Source: Arthrobacter sp. ERGS1:01
GTDB lineage: Bacteria > Actinomycetota > Actinomycetes > Actinomycetales > Micrococcaceae
Direction of reading: 5' to 3'
Assembly: GCF_001281315.1 (NCBI RefSeq)
Contig: NZ_CP012479.1
Span: 2,542,001-2,606,000 of the forward strand
DNA length: 64,000 nt
Part shown: piece after piece, positions 51,788 to 64,000 of the stretch
How positions within the stretch are numbered: the stretch's first letter is position 1
How the letters are laid out: every line of letters begins with the position of its first letter
Position numbers and translations under genes: made by a program
Notes under the pieces: generated by a model
What the model saw: the letters and a program-made list of their open reading frames with translations, nothing else
The model's database searches: none
What the model was told of the DNA's origin: nothing

Positions 51788-53151
51788 TGCAGCCCCAGCC
51801 GGGCGCCGAGGAACGCGAAGGCCACGGGCAGGGCCTGGCTGACCATCACCCAGGAGTGTCCGCCCGGGAAGGAGGTGGTGGTCAGTTTCATCCCTGCCTT
51901 TCGACCGGCGGATGCGAGCGTTGCGACGTTCTTCATGTACACGGGGTCCTGCTGCCCGGAGGCGAACCAGCCGTCGATTTCAGGATACTTCCGATCCTTC
52001 AGCAAGGTCATCGGCACCACGGCATTAAACGCCGTCGTGTGCCCGTTGAAAGCCCGCTGGATGGTCACGGCACGGTTTGCCGTGAGGGCGGGTTCGCGTT
52101 CCGGCGAGATGGCGGCAAAGGAGCCGTAGACGTTGGGGTGGCGGGTCACCATCTGCACTGCGCACGTGCCGCCGTAGGAGAATCCGGCCACGGCCCAGTG
52201 CCGGTGGTTAAGATCCACGTTGAGGGTGTGGGTGATCCAGTGCGGCACGTCGACGGCCATGTAGGTGTCCACCCGGCCCAGCTCCGAGTTCATGCACATC
52301 GTGTTGCCGGTCTCGCTGCCGTTGGGGTCGGGCATGACCACCACGGGTGCCAGGCCGTCGTGGGCGTGGGCGTAGGTGTTCAGGGTTTGGGCCAGGTGCC
52401 CGGATTGGAGCCAGTCCGACGGCGCGCCCGGCTGCCCGGCGACCAGCACCACGACCGGCAGCAGCGGCCGGCTGCGGGCAAAATAGGCCGGCGGCAGGTA
52501 CACGATTGCGGGACGGGCGTCGAAGTGCGAACGGGTGCCGGGGATGGTGACCTGGCGGAAGTCACCCGAGGCGGGCATCACGCGCGGGGTCCTCCAGCCG
52601 TCCTTGACGGGCAGCGCCCGGTAGCGGACGGCGTCCTTCTTGGTCAGGTAGTGCGGGATTCCCTCGGCAAGGATCGGCGCACCGTGCACCAGGCTGCCCA
52701 CCGTGGGGTACTCGCCAAAATAGGCATTGATCTGCAGGGCGCTGACGGACAGGACGGCCACCGCGGCCACCACGGCCGTCAAGCGGCGCACCGGGGAGGT
52801 TTGGCGAGGGAGCCCGGATACGCCGTGGCGTGCCGTGCGCGCGTGGCGGACGGCCCGGCCCAGGCCAAGCAGCGCCGTCGCCAGTCCCAGGGCCAGGCCC
52901 CAGATGGCAAAGCCGACGCACACCACGATGGTGGTGGGCAGGTCTTCGGGCCACCAGTACCAGACGTTGATGACGGCCCAGCACAGCGCCATGGCGGCCG
53001 CGGCCGATGCCACGGCACTCACGGCGGCGAAGATCCACCACTTGGGGGACCTGCGGATCAGCAGGTAGGCCAGGGCCAGTGCGCCCACACCCAGGGCGAC
53101 GACGGGAACGGGCCCGGAGGCCAGCTCAATTCCGTAAATCCATTTCAGCAC
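51784..53151 (-). CDS. Membrane-anchored putative esterase (PF00756-like)
   Basis: 455 residues. Four N-terminal helices (about 10-135, with an Arg-rich loop) place the catalytic domain outside. That domain has VVLVAGQPGAPSDWLQSG near 240, nucleophile elbow AVAGFSYGGTCAVQM near 333 and His in SFPGGHSWVMVS near 430, an antigen-85/S-formylglutathione-hydrolase type esterase fold. It is coupled to the MprF-like gene, suggesting both modify membrane lipids or the envelope (inference). Substrate unknown. Confidence 0.85.
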   Translation of the reverse strand: MLKWIYGIELASGPVPVVALGVGALALAYLLIRRSPKWWIFAAVSAVASAAAAMALCWAVINVWYWWPEDLPTTIVVCVGFAIWGLALGLATALLGLGRAVRHARTARHGVSGLPRQTSPVRRLTAVVAAVAVLSVSALQINAYFGEYPTVGSLVHGAPILAEGIPHYLTKKDAVRYRALPVKDGWRTPRVMPASGDFRQVTIPGTRSHFDARPAIVYLPPAYFARSRPLLPVVVLVAGQPGAPSDWLQSGHLAQTLNTYAHAHDGLAPVVVMPDPNGSETGNTMCMNSELGRVDTYMAVDVPHWITHTLNVDLNHRHWAVAGFSYGGTCAVQMVTRHPNVYGSFAAISPEREPALTANRAVTIQRAFNGHTTAFNAVVPMTLLKDRKYPEIDGWFASGQQDPVYMKNVATLASAGRKAGMKLTTTSFPGGHSWVMVSQALPVAFAFLGARLGLQ

Positions 53152-53253
53152 GAGACCACTTGCCCTCTAAATAAACAACCCCGCGTTATTCCCCGGGCAA
53201 CCTTTGTGATGTTAGTGCTGTTTACTGGGAGCGTCCTGAAGAATCGCGGTGTG

Positions 53254-53685
53254 CTAGCGCCACGTTCCGATGCCCACCACGGGCCCGGCCTCGAGCCAGG
53301 AGGACAGCCCGGCGTACGCGCCAAACTTCATGGCCAGCAGCACCGCCTCACCCTTGTATTCCAGGGTCACGATGACGACGTCGGGCGGAACGCGGGTGAG
53401 CTCGGATTCGGTGGGCGTGCGCCGGCCCACGAGCACGATGGAGCTGCGCACCATCTTCAGGTGCGGGCGGGGGCTTAACGAAAGGAGCCGGAACCATTCA
53501 AGGTCCGACTCCTGATAACGACAAACCCCCATCTGCCAGCGATTGTTCGCTACGCAAATGGAGGCGTCCACGGTGCCCAGGGCGCGCCGCAATTGCATGC
53601 GGCGCACCCCAAACAGGCACAGTGTAATAACGACCAGCAGGAATGCTCCTGCCAGGACGATGAACGGGGTACCGAGTTCGTTCAT
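53254..53685 (-). CDS. DUF2550 family membrane protein
   Basis: 143 residues: one N-terminal helix (FIVLAGAFLLVVITLCLFGV), then a cytoplasmic domain with GVCRYQESDLEWFRLLSLSP. DUF2550 genes directly follow atpC in many actinobacteria (Rv1312 in M. tuberculosis), as here after 10 bp, so it is probably the last gene of the ATP synthase operon. Function unknown. Confidence 0.82.
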   Translation of the reverse strand: MNELGTPFIVLAGAFLLVVITLCLFGVRRMQLRRALGTVDASICVANNRWQMGVCRYQESDLEWFRLLSLSPRPHLKMVRSSIVLVGRRTPTESELTRVPPDVVIVTLEYKGEAVLLAMKFGAYAGLSSWLEAGPVVGIGTWR

Positions 53686-53695
53686 CAATTGCTTG

Positions 53696-53986
53696 CTAGT
53701 GGTTCCCTGCGTTTGACGCTGCGCTGTCTTCCAACTGCGCGTTGTCGGCAACGATCACGACACGATTGCTGTCGACCGAGAAGAAGCCACCGTCAACGGT
53801 CACCGCGATGCGGTTGCCGTCGATGGGCTCGATGGCCAGCTCGCCCGCAGCCAAAATCGCCAGCAAGGGTGAGTGTCCGGGGAGAATACCGATCTCTCCA
53901 TCGCTCGTGCGTGCCTTGACCATCTTGGCCGCGCCCGCCCACACATGGTGGTCGGCCGCTACGATTTCAACCTCGAGTTGTGCCAT
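53696..53986 (-). CDS. atpC: F1Fo ATP synthase subunit epsilon
   Basis: 96 residues, only the N-terminal beta-sandwich (LEVEIVAADHHVWAGAAKMV to the DGGFFSVDSNRVVIVADNAQ region) with a minimal C-terminal helical part, short as in many actinobacteria, which may limit self-inhibition. Starts 2 bp after atpD, ATG 53986. Confidence 0.95.
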   Translation of the reverse strand: MAQLEVEIVAADHHVWAGAAKMVKARTSDGEIGILPGHSPLLAILAAGELAIEPIDGNRIAVTVDGGFFSVDSNRVVIVADNAQLEDSAASNAGNH

Positions 53987-53988
53987 GG

Positions 53989-55539
<1,551 letters not shown>

Positions 55540-56433
55540 TTAGGACGCGTTCAACGCGTCGGCACCGGCCACGATCTCGGACAGTTCCTGGGTGATTTCG
55601 GCCTGGCGGGCCGTGTTACGCAGTCGTGTGTACTTCTTGATCAGTTCCGTGGCGTTGTCGCCGGCGGACTTCATGGCACGCTGGCGTGCTGCGAGTTCGC
55701 TTGCGGCTGCCTGGAGCATGGCGTTGAAGATGCGCGACTCGATGTACCTCGGCAACAGGGCGTCAAGGACCTGCTCCGCATCGGGTTCGAACTCGTACAA
55801 CGGCAGAAGGTCGGTCTCGCTGGTTGCGTTCTCCTCCACCACCTCAAGGGGCAGTAGACGAACAACCTGCGGAACCTGCACGACCATCGACTGGAAGCGA
55901 GTGGATACGATGTGGATTTCATCCACGCCGCCCTGTTCGTAATCCGTGGCGAATGCCTCAAGTACCGCGGCGCCAACTTCCTGGGCGGTCTCGAACTCGG
56001 GGGCATCCGTGCCACCGGTCCAGACGCGCGCAAACGGGCGGTCACGGAAGTCGAAGTAGGCTTGCGCCTTTCGCCCGACCAGGAAGTACGTGACTTCCTT
56101 GCCTTCTTCAATCAAAAGCTCGCTCAGCTGCTCTGCCTGCTTCAGAACGCTCGCGGAATAGGAACCCGCAAGGCCTCGGTCGGCGGCAACAATGACGACG
56201 GCGGCGCGGCGGATCTGCTCCGGCTCAGTCACCAACGGGTGGTCGATGACACTCTGCGATGCCACGGCAGAAACGGCGCGGGTAATGGCGTTCGAGTACG
56301 GCAGGGATGCTGCCACACGGGTACGCGCCTTACCGATGCGCGAGGTAGCGATCAGTTCCATCGCCTTGAAGATCTTTCGCATCGACGTGGTCGATGAGAT
56401 CTTCTGACGGTAGACCCGGATCTGGGCTCCCAT
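55540..56433 (-). CDS. atpG: F1Fo ATP synthase subunit gamma
   Basis: Rotor shaft, 297 residues. Conserved N-terminal [20 protein letters not shown] with [14 protein letters not shown], and C-terminal [20 protein letters not shown]. Complete. AGGAAAGGAA precedes the ATG. Confidence 0.97.
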   Translation of the reverse strand: MGAQIRVYRQKISSTTSMRKIFKAMELIATSRIGKARTRVAASLPYSNAITRAVSAVASQSVIDHPLVTEPEQIRRAAVVIVAADRGLAGSYSASVLKQAEQLSELLIEEGKEVTYFLVGRKAQAYFDFRDRPFARVWTGGTDAPEFETAQEVGAAVLEAFATDYEQGGVDEIHIVSTRFQSMVVQVPQVVRLLPLEVVEENATSETDLLPLYEFEPDAEQVLDALLPRYIESRIFNAMLQAAASELAARQRAMKSAGDNATELIKKYTRLRNTARQAEITQELSEIVAGADALNAS

Positions 56434-56485
56434 ACTTTTCCTTTCCTAGAAATTCGCTACACAAAAGGTGCTAAAACTTGCCCGT

Positions 56486-56519
56486 GTTCCGGGCCCGCAT
56501 TTTCATGCGGGCCCGGAAC
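56486..56519 (-). other. Strong intercistronic hairpin between atpA and atpG
   Basis: Perfect 15-bp arms (56486-56500 and 56505-56519) with a 4-base loop, inside the atp operon, 11 bp after atpA. No U-run follows on the coding strand, so a processing or mRNA-stability element is likelier than full termination. Confidence 0.7.
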
Positions 56520-56529
56520 GGCAAAGCTG

Positions 56530-58166
<1,637 letters not shown>

Positions 58167-58284
58167 CTGCAGTCCCTGCTCTCCTATTTCGCGATCATCG
58201 CATGATTCACGATGACCTAGCTTTCGCACCTTTCCCATCCTGTGTGGACGGGCGGTTTGGATTCTTACTTTTTATGCTTTAAGG

Positions 58285-59126
58285 CTATCCAGCCAACTGG
58301 CGGCGCAGTTCGCCCAATCGGGCCAGGACGGAGGCATCCACTACCTCGTCACCAACCCGGACACGAACGCCGCCGATGAGTGAGGGCTCAACGTTGATGT
58401 TCACGTTCAGCACCCGCCCGTACAGGGAGTTAAGCCCGCGCTGCAATCGATCAATCTGCGACTGCTCCAACGGACGGCTCACCGAGACGGTGGCAATCCA
58501 GCGCTGCTGGCGTGCCGCCGCCAAATTGGCGAACCGTTCGATGAGCTTGACGGTCTTCAGACCGCGCGGATGAACAACTGCCTGGCGGATCAACACCTTT
58601 GCTTCCTCGGACGAGCCGGGAACCAATTTCAGTGCCAGGTCCACCTTCGCGGACTCGGCTGCCTGCGGCTCCACCAAGGCGCGCTGCACCTCGTGGCTGG
58701 ACTCAACAGCCTGGTTGAAGGAGAACAGATCGTTCTCCAACGCTGCCAGGGCGCTGGCGCCGGAAACGGAGTTGCCGGAAGTCGCAGATGCGCTCCGATT
58801 TTCTGCAACAGCAATGGCCACGGTTGCGGCCAAGGTCTCGAGTGCATCGCCAATGTCACGAGCATCGCTCCAGCGGGCTGCTGCCAAACGGCCAATGATT
58901 GCTTCCGCCTGGGCGGAAACCTTGCCCTTGACCAGTGAGGTGACCAGTGCCGACTTCTCAACACCTGTGCGGGAAGGATCGGTCAGTGACCGGCGCAAGC
59001 CGGCCGAACCGTCCAGGACCGTCAGGATGGAAAAAAGCTCCTGAGCCAACGACAGCGACGCTGTGGGAAGCTCGGCTTCCAATTCAGCCAATGCTGTGGT
59101 CAGCGATTCGCTCGATACACCTGCCA

Positions 59127-59127
<1 letters not shown>
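58285..59127 (-). CDS. atpH: F1Fo ATP synthase subunit delta
   Basis: Stator subunit, 280 residues, longer than the E. coli protein (177) because of an extended N-terminal helical region; unlike mycobacteria it is not fused to a b-type subunit. The C-terminal part VSVSRPLEQSQIDRLQRGLN to VEPSLIGGVRVRVGDEVVD is the conserved OSCP region. Start overlaps atpF by one base (TAATG). Confidence 0.95.
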
Positions 59128-59690
<563 letters not shown>

Positions 59691-59734
59691 TCACCCGTCC
59701 TTATCTACTCGTGTGTAAAAGGTTCAAATTCTCT

Positions 59735-59953
59735 TTACTTGAGAACGAACGCAAACACGAGGCCGAGGATGGCAAGTGCTTCAGTCAGAGCCAGGCCCAG
59801 GAAGGCGAGGGGCTGCAGCACACGCTGAGCTTCCGGCTGACGCGCTACACCATTGATGTAGGCAGCGAAAACCAGACCCACACCAATAGCACCACCGATT
59901 GCGGACAGACCGTAACCGATAAGGTTCAGTGAGCCGTTGATTTCACCCGTCAT
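59735..59953 (-). CDS. atpE: F1Fo ATP synthase subunit c
   Basis: 72 residues, two helices. [20 protein letters not shown] is the Gly-rich first helix; the ion-binding Glu is in [14 protein letters not shown] glutamate with no extra Na+-site residues indicates a proton ring (inference). GGAAA ribosome site before ATG 59953. This is the bedaquiline target in mycobacteria. Confidence 0.97.
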   Translation of the reverse strand: MTGEINGSLNLIGYGLSAIGGAIGVGLVFAAYINGVARQPEAQRVLQPLAFLGLALTEALAILGLVFAFVLK

Positions 59954-60029
59954 TGTGTTTCCTTTCAAGATGCCCGTAGGCAGGTTGTTTGGTTCAAGTT
60001 ATCCCCCGCGGGGAATTATTTTTTGATTG

Positions 60030-60824
60030 TTAGTGGCTGTCCGCGTGGACAGCACCTTCAATGTAGATTGCGGTCAGCAGGACAAAGACGTAGGCCTGCA
60101 GGACCATAATCAAAGCTTCGAGCATGTACATGGCGACGGAGCCGACAAGTACCAGAATAGAGGTTCCCTGCAGCAGGACGTTTTCCTGCTGAATGAGGAA
60201 TTCGATGCCGGAGCCGGCGATCATGACGATCAAGTGGCCGGCCAGCATCGTGGCGAACAAACGCAGGCTGTGGGTCATGGGGCGGACCACGAAGTTCGAG
60301 ATGATCTCGATCGGGACCACCAGCGGCAGGATGTACCACGGCACACCCGACGGCACCACTGCGAGCTTGAAGTAGCGCAGGCCGTTGACCTTGATGCCGA
60401 CGCCGATCCAGGTCACGTAGACCAGTGCGGCCAGGACATAGGCGCCCGAGACGTGCGAGAAGCTCGGGAGCTGGATGAACGGAATGGCGCCGAAGAGGTT
60501 GTTCAGCAGGATGAAGAAGAACAGCGCGAACAGCAGCGGCACGAACTTCTTGTAGTCCTTGGCGCCGATGACGTCCTTGGCCACGGAGTTGCGGACGAAG
60601 CCGTAGCCCAGTTCACCGATGAACTGCAGCTTGCCGGGAACCAGCTTGCCCTTGCGGGCCGCCGCCAGGAAGAACCAGGCGATGATCACGACGGACAGCA
60701 GCACCAGCAACATCTGCTTGGTGAATTCAAAACCGCCAATGGTGAAGAACGGGGTTAGGTGGGTTTCGACGCTGGGCGGGGTAAAGCTTCCACCATCTTG
60801 GGCGGGGAGCGTAAGCGCGATCAA
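60030..60824 (-). CDS. atpB: F1Fo ATP synthase subunit a
   Basis: 264 residues, about six helices; SLRLFATMLAGHLIVMI near 195 carries the essential Arg facing the c-ring. Start is TTG 60824, with AGAGAGGAAA eight bases upstream. Begins the structural genes after two small accessory membrane genes. Confidence 0.96.
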   Translation of the reverse strand: MIALTLPAQDGGSFTPPSVETHLTPFFTIGGFEFTKQMLLVLLSVVIIAWFFLAAARKGKLVPGKLQFIGELGYGFVRNSVAKDVIGAKDYKKFVPLLFALFFFILLNNLFGAIPFIQLPSFSHVSGAYVLAALVYVTWIGVGIKVNGLRYFKLAVVPSGVPWYILPLVVPIEIISNFVVRPMTHSLRLFATMLAGHLIVMIAGSGIEFLIQQENVLLQGTSILVLVGSVAMYMLEALIMVLQAYVFVLLTAIYIEGAVHADSH

Positions 60825-60921
60825 CGCGTTTCCTCTCTGCAGAGTCCATAATTGGGCTGGGTTTCGGGAACTGAGGCGAAGGTTGCTTCGCAGCCCCCAA
60901 CGTTATTGAAAAAATGTGGTA

Positions 60922-61236
60922 TCACTGTTGCTCGGAGCCTTCGTCATCCGCTGCGGATGTTCGTCCATCCGTGCGTTTGGTGTGAGCCGATTTGAACCGG
61001 CGGGCGAAGGACAGATAGAAGCCGCCGGCGAGGCCGATGAACGCCCCTGCCAGAACCAGCCAATGCGTTCCGAGCAAAATATCCAGTACCCACCCTATCA
61101 AACTCCAGACCACAATTCCGCCAATAATGTAGCTAAAGACGATCATTCCGGAATTGTAGCCACCGTTGTTATCGGGGTTTCGCGGGTTGCCGGAGGCAGC
61201 CGAATAGCGCTCCCCGGGGGTATTGCCGCCGCTCAC
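60922..61236 (-). CDS. AtpZ/AtpI-type accessory membrane protein
   Basis: 104 residues from GTG 61236, which overlaps the preceding gene's stop by four bases (GTGA). Two helices (SYIIGGIVVWSLIGWVLDIL and WLVLAGAFIGLAGGFYLSFA) with the FIGLAGGFYL motif of the AtpZ family, which assist c-ring or ion handling during assembly; acidic C-terminus. Precedes atpB by 97 bp. Confidence 0.82.
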   Translation of the reverse strand: MSGGNTPGERYSAASGNPRNPDNNGGYNSGMIVFSYIIGGIVVWSLIGWVLDILLGTHWLVLAGAFIGLAGGFYLSFARRFKSAHTKRTDGRTSAADDEGSEQQ

Positions 61237-61718
61237 GGCTGACCCGCCCCGGAGGCGTTTCCGCCGTCGGCGTCGGCAGGGTCGTTGTAGAGCTGGAGCC
61301 GCTGGCGGCTGAAGGTGACAACCTCGGTGGCCTGCCACAGAAGCACCACGACGACGCCGGCCGTGGCGAACCAGGGCCCGTTCAGCCAGCTGGGGGCACC
61401 GAGGGTGAACAAGATGACGGCGAAGCCGACCACCTTGACCAGGTAGGTGATCATGAAGACCCCGATGGCACCCGAGGGGTTCTTTTTCCCGTAGATGTGG
61501 CCCACCAGCAGGCTCAGGCCGAAGAAGGCCACCACCACGACGGCGCCGAAGGCAACACTGCCCACTGCCGGCCAGCCGGTGAAGACCAGGGCCAGCACGG
61601 CCAGGATGAGGACGGCGCCGGCGGAGACCAGCAGGCACATTTTGAGGATGTTCAGCCAAGGGGTGGCAGAGGGGCCGGAGACCCCAACCGGGCCCCGTGC
61701 GGCACTCTTATCCTTCAT
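61233..61718 (-). CDS. atpI: ATP synthase I-like membrane protein
   Basis: 161 residues with four predicted helices and a charged N-terminus, the position and size of AtpI at the head of actinobacterial atp operons (Rv1303 in mycobacteria). AtpI assists c-ring assembly. ATG 61718 is chosen; ATG 61733 is also possible. Homology signal is weak, so the symbol is based mostly on context. Confidence 0.72.
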   Translation of the reverse strand: MKDKSAARGPVGVSGPSATPWLNILKMCLLVSAGAVLILAVLALVFTGWPAVGSVAFGAVVVVAFFGLSLLVGHIYGKKNPSGAIGVFMITYLVKVVGFAVILFTLGAPSWLNGPWFATAGVVVVLLWQATEVVTFSRQRLQLYNDPADADGGNASGAGQP

Positions 61719-61836
61719 GGAAACTCTTTTCATGAGAGGCTTTTTTCGCAAGAAAGCCAATGAAACGCAAGGGCGTAATTCGCCACCACTAATTCTACAT
61801 GAGATAGAACTGTGGATCGACATTCATGGTCGCCCT

Positions 61837-62886
61837 TTACTTCCCCGCTTCCCGCACAGCGCTGCGTTTACGTAACAAACGCAGGAAAATCGTGGGCGTA
61901 CGCAGATATGCCAGCACCACCACGACGCACAGGGCCGTGGCAATGATCTGCACGATCGCCGGGCCTTGTGCGGCAATGAATCCCAGGATGCTGACCACCA
62001 CGGTGGCCGCACACACCACGCCGGTAGCCTGCAGATGACTCAGGCCCACGATGTTCAACCGCTGGTAGACGTGCTGGCGGTGCGAGGCATACCAGCGCTC
62101 CCCCGCCAACAGCCGGCGCAGAAACGTCACAAACGTATCCACCAGGTAGATCAGCACGGGGGAGAAAATGTATTCAACCGGGACGTGGGCCAGGAATGCC
62201 GCCATCGCGGTGACGGAAATGGAAGCCCCGAGCAGGTAACTGCCCACATCCCCCAGGAACACCTTGTTCCGGCCAAGGTTCCACGGCAGGAACCCGGCGT
62301 AGGCGGCGGCGATCGCCACGCCGGCGTAGACAAGCCAGGCGTGGTCGCTCAGGACGCCGCCGGCGGCGTAGAAGCCGCCCACCAGGAGGCCGTGGGTTCC
62401 GGAGATCCCGTTGATCCCGTCCATGAAGTTCGTGACGTTGATGTACGCGGCCACGGCGATGGCGCCGGCCGGGATCCACCACAGTTGTTGGGCTCCGGGG
62501 TCGATGACGGCAACAGCCGCCGTGGCAACGGCGCCGACACCGAGTTGCAGGCCCGCCCTGATGGTGATGGCCAACCCGCGGATGTCCTCAATCCAGCCGA
62601 TCGCGGCGGCGCTTACGGCCACGAGCAGGATCACGATGAGCGTGGCCCGCGCCTGTCCGGCGGCAACGTGCCCCTGGGGCAGGAACACGGCCGCAAGGAG
62701 GGCCAGCGGCAGCGCCACGGCCGTGGTGATGCCCATGCCGCGGATCGTGGGGGTCTGGTGGGAGCTCCTGGCGTTGGGCACATCGAGCACGCCGGCCCGT
62801 TGCAGCAGCGGCCGTACCCCCAGGGGCAGCGCAAGCGCCAACAGCAGCGCGATGGCGCCAACGGTCACAACAGCCCAGGGTTCCAT
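61837..62886 (-). CDS. WecA-type undecaprenyl-phosphate sugar-1-phosphate transferase
   Basis: Integral membrane initiator of polysaccharide synthesis (GlcNAc-1-P or similar onto undecaprenyl phosphate). 349 residues, ten to eleven helices; motifs VPNARSSHQTPTIRGMGI near 33, NVTNFMDGINGISGTHGLLV near 150 and KVFLGDVGSYLLG near 210 carry the MraY/WecA acidic residues, and the HRQHVYQRL loop near 280 is WecA-like. ATG 62886 overlaps the upstream gene's stop by one base. Next to the atp operon, as the wecA (rfe) gene Rv1302 is in mycobacteria. Confidence 0.9.
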   Translation of the reverse strand: MEPWAVVTVGAIALLLALALPLGVRPLLQRAGVLDVPNARSSHQTPTIRGMGITTAVALPLALLAAVFLPQGHVAAGQARATLIVILLVAVSAAAIGWIEDIRGLAITIRAGLQLGVGAVATAAVAVIDPGAQQLWWIPAGAIAVAAYINVTNFMDGINGISGTHGLLVGGFYAAGGVLSDHAWLVYAGVAIAAAYAGFLPWNLGRNKVFLGDVGSYLLGASISVTAMAAFLAHVPVEYIFSPVLIYLVDTFVTFLRRLLAGERWYASHRQHVYQRLNIVGLSHLQATGVVCAATVVVSILGFIAAQGPAIVQIIATALCVVVVLAYLRTPTIFLRLLRKRSAVREAGK

Positions 62887-64000
62887 CAGGCACCCGCCGC
62901 AATGTCGCCGTCGGACTCGTCGATGCTGGGGATCTCGTCCCCCGCCTCCTCGCGGCAGCGTTGCAGCCACAGGCCAAGGTCCAGCTCGGCCGGAGCCAGC
63001 GGCCGGGCGTGCGTGTGAGAAATCTTGGGGTGCTGATCCGGGTCCTTGACCTCGTCGTCGCCGGTCAGCTGCTCGTGCAGCTTCTCGGAGGGCCGCAACC
63101 CGGTAATTTCAATCTTGATGTCCCGCCCGGACATGGCGATCATGCGTTCGGCGACGTCCATGATCCGCACGGGGTCCCCCATATCCAGGATCAGCACGTC
63201 TCCCCCGGCGCCAATGGCTCCGGCCTGGATCACCAGTTGGCAGGCCTCGGGAATCGTCATGAAGAACCGGGTGACGTCCTTGTGCGTGACGGTGACGGGC
63301 CCGCCCTTGTTGATCTGGTCGGTGAACAACGGCAGCATGGAGCCGCGGCTGCCGATCACATTGCCAAAGCGCACCGAGACGTAGCGCTTGGACGTCTGCG
63401 CGGCCATCCAGGCCGTCAGCTTTTCGGCGGCCCGCTTGGAATGGCCCAGCACGGTGGTGGGGCTGGCCGCCTTATCGGTGGAGATGTTCACGAACGTCTC
63501 GACGTCGGCGTCGCGCGCGGCGGTGAGTACGTTCAGGGTGCCCAACACGTTGGTCTGCCAGGCCTCCCTCGGGTACATCTGCAGCAGCGGGGCGTGCTTG
63601 AGCGCCGCCGCGTGGAACACCACTTCGGGGCGCCGTTCGGCAAAGATCTCGGCCATGGCAGTGGCGTCGCGGATGTCCGCCAAGACCGTGCTGTTGTCGT
63701 TGAGCAGGCCGTGGCCCACGATCGAAAGCTGGGTGTGCTGCAGGCCGGATTCGTCCCTGTCGAGCATGATCAGTTCCGCGGGGTCGAAGCCGTTCAGCTG
63801 GCGGCACAGCTCGGAGCCGATGGAACCGCCGGCGCCGGTGACCAGCACGCGCTTGCCCTTGATGTAGCCGGCGATCTGTTCCACCTCGATGTCCACGGGG
63901 CGGCGGCCAATCAGGTCCTGGACGTCGATTTCGCGGAAGTCCGTCAGGCCGCCCTGGAAGTCCCGGTTGGTGTTGGTGGTCAGCATTTCCTGCAGCGGCG
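62886..64000 (-). CDS. CapD/FlaA1-family nucleotide-sugar epimerase/dehydratase, C-terminal part
   Basis: Cut by the right edge; about 371 residues visible. The Rossmann domain begins KRVLVTGAGGSIGSELCRQL, with the STDKAASPTTVLGHSKRAAE catalytic stretch and RFGNVIGSRGSMLPLF. The preceding LTDFREIDVQDLIGRRPVDI is characteristic of large membrane-anchored CapD/PglF proteins whose N-terminal helices lie beyond 64000, so the ATG at 63986 is internal. Acts on UDP-sugars for surface polysaccharide and probably feeds the WecA-like enzyme. Confidence 0.88.
   Translation of the reverse strand, partial: PLQEMLTTNTNRDFQGGLTDFREIDVQDLIGRRPVDIEVEQIAGYIKGKRVLVTGAGGSIGSELCRQLNGFDPAELIMLDRDESGLQHTQLSIVGHGLLNDNSTVLADIRDATAMAEIFAERRPEVVFHAAALKHAPLLQMYPREAWQTNVLGTLNVLTAARDADVETFVNISTDKAASPTTVLGHSKRAAEKLTAWMAAQTSKRYVSVRFGNVIGSRGSMLPLFTDQINKGGPVTVTHKDVTRFFMTIPEACQLVIQAGAIGAGGDVLILDMGDPVRIMDVAERMIAMSGRDIKIEITGLRPSEKLHEQLTGDDEVKDPDQHPKISHTHARPLAPAELDLGLWLQRCREEAGDEIPSIDESDGDIAAGA

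Overview
The window is a gene-dense, high-GC stretch of an actinobacterial chromosome. Gene content and order fit an Arthrobacter-like member of the Micrococcaceae (inference; no marker RNA gene is present). Support comes from the atp operon flanked by a WecA-type gene and a DUF2550 gene, NucS as mismatch endonuclease, the clpS-DUF2017-murI-MBL-rph-rdgB order shared with mycobacteria, and frequent GTG/TTG starts with 1-4 nt gene overlaps. I found no tRNA, rRNA, CRISPR array, insertion sequence, prophage or plasmid function. It reads as core chromosome with small accessory patches.

Layout. 0-4.3 kb: NAD de novo operon nrtR-nadA-nadB-nadC on the minus strand, nadC running off the left edge, with a recognisable promoter and operator. 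4.3-9.4 kb: hypothetical gene, amino-acid permease, alpha/beta hydrolase, IclR regulator, MFS transporter. 9.5-13.8 kb: sbcDC nuclease pair. 13.8-23 kb: membrane proteins (anchored protein, aquaporin, two DUF202, DUF4395), an ADP-ribosylglycohydrolase, a WYL regulator facing a VOC protein across an operator, a frameshifted exonuclease-BRCT gene and a GntR-ABC operon. 23-31.5 kb: DedA, NCS1 transporter, rdgB, rph, two envelope genes, a frameshifted MBL phosphodiesterase, murI, DUF2017, clpS. 31.5-37.2 kb: NAD salvage genes pncB-pncA, a GIY-YIG gene bracketed by inverted 22-bp repeats, an SF2 helicase with DUF3039, nagB. 37.4-53.2 kb: ABC transporter, TPR-thioredoxin, large envelope protein, AI-2E exporter-family protein, nucleoside hydrolase, nucS, nagA, cold-shock protein, MprF-like protein and membrane esterase. 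53.2-61.7 kb: complete F1Fo ATP synthase operon. 61.8-64 kb: start of a surface-polysaccharide cluster.

How parts fit together. Both NAD routes are present: aspartate to quinolinate to nicotinate mononucleotide (nadB, nadA, nadC), and nicotinamide to nicotinate to its mononucleotide (pncA, pncB). The de novo operon is led by a Nudix-type regulator. nagA and nagB give amino-sugar catabolism from separate loci. RdgB, NucS, SbcCD and the exonuclease serve nucleotide-pool and genome maintenance.

Main caution. Three conserved genes (exonuclease-BRCT, MBL phosphodiesterase, and atpA, which is normally indispensable) are each broken by loss of one base from what should be a five-base G/C run. The shared pattern points to homopolymer undercalls in the assembly. 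The most interesting biology is a rhomboid-like segment on the MprF-type protein, the repeat-bracketed GIY-YIG gene, and several well-formed operators.
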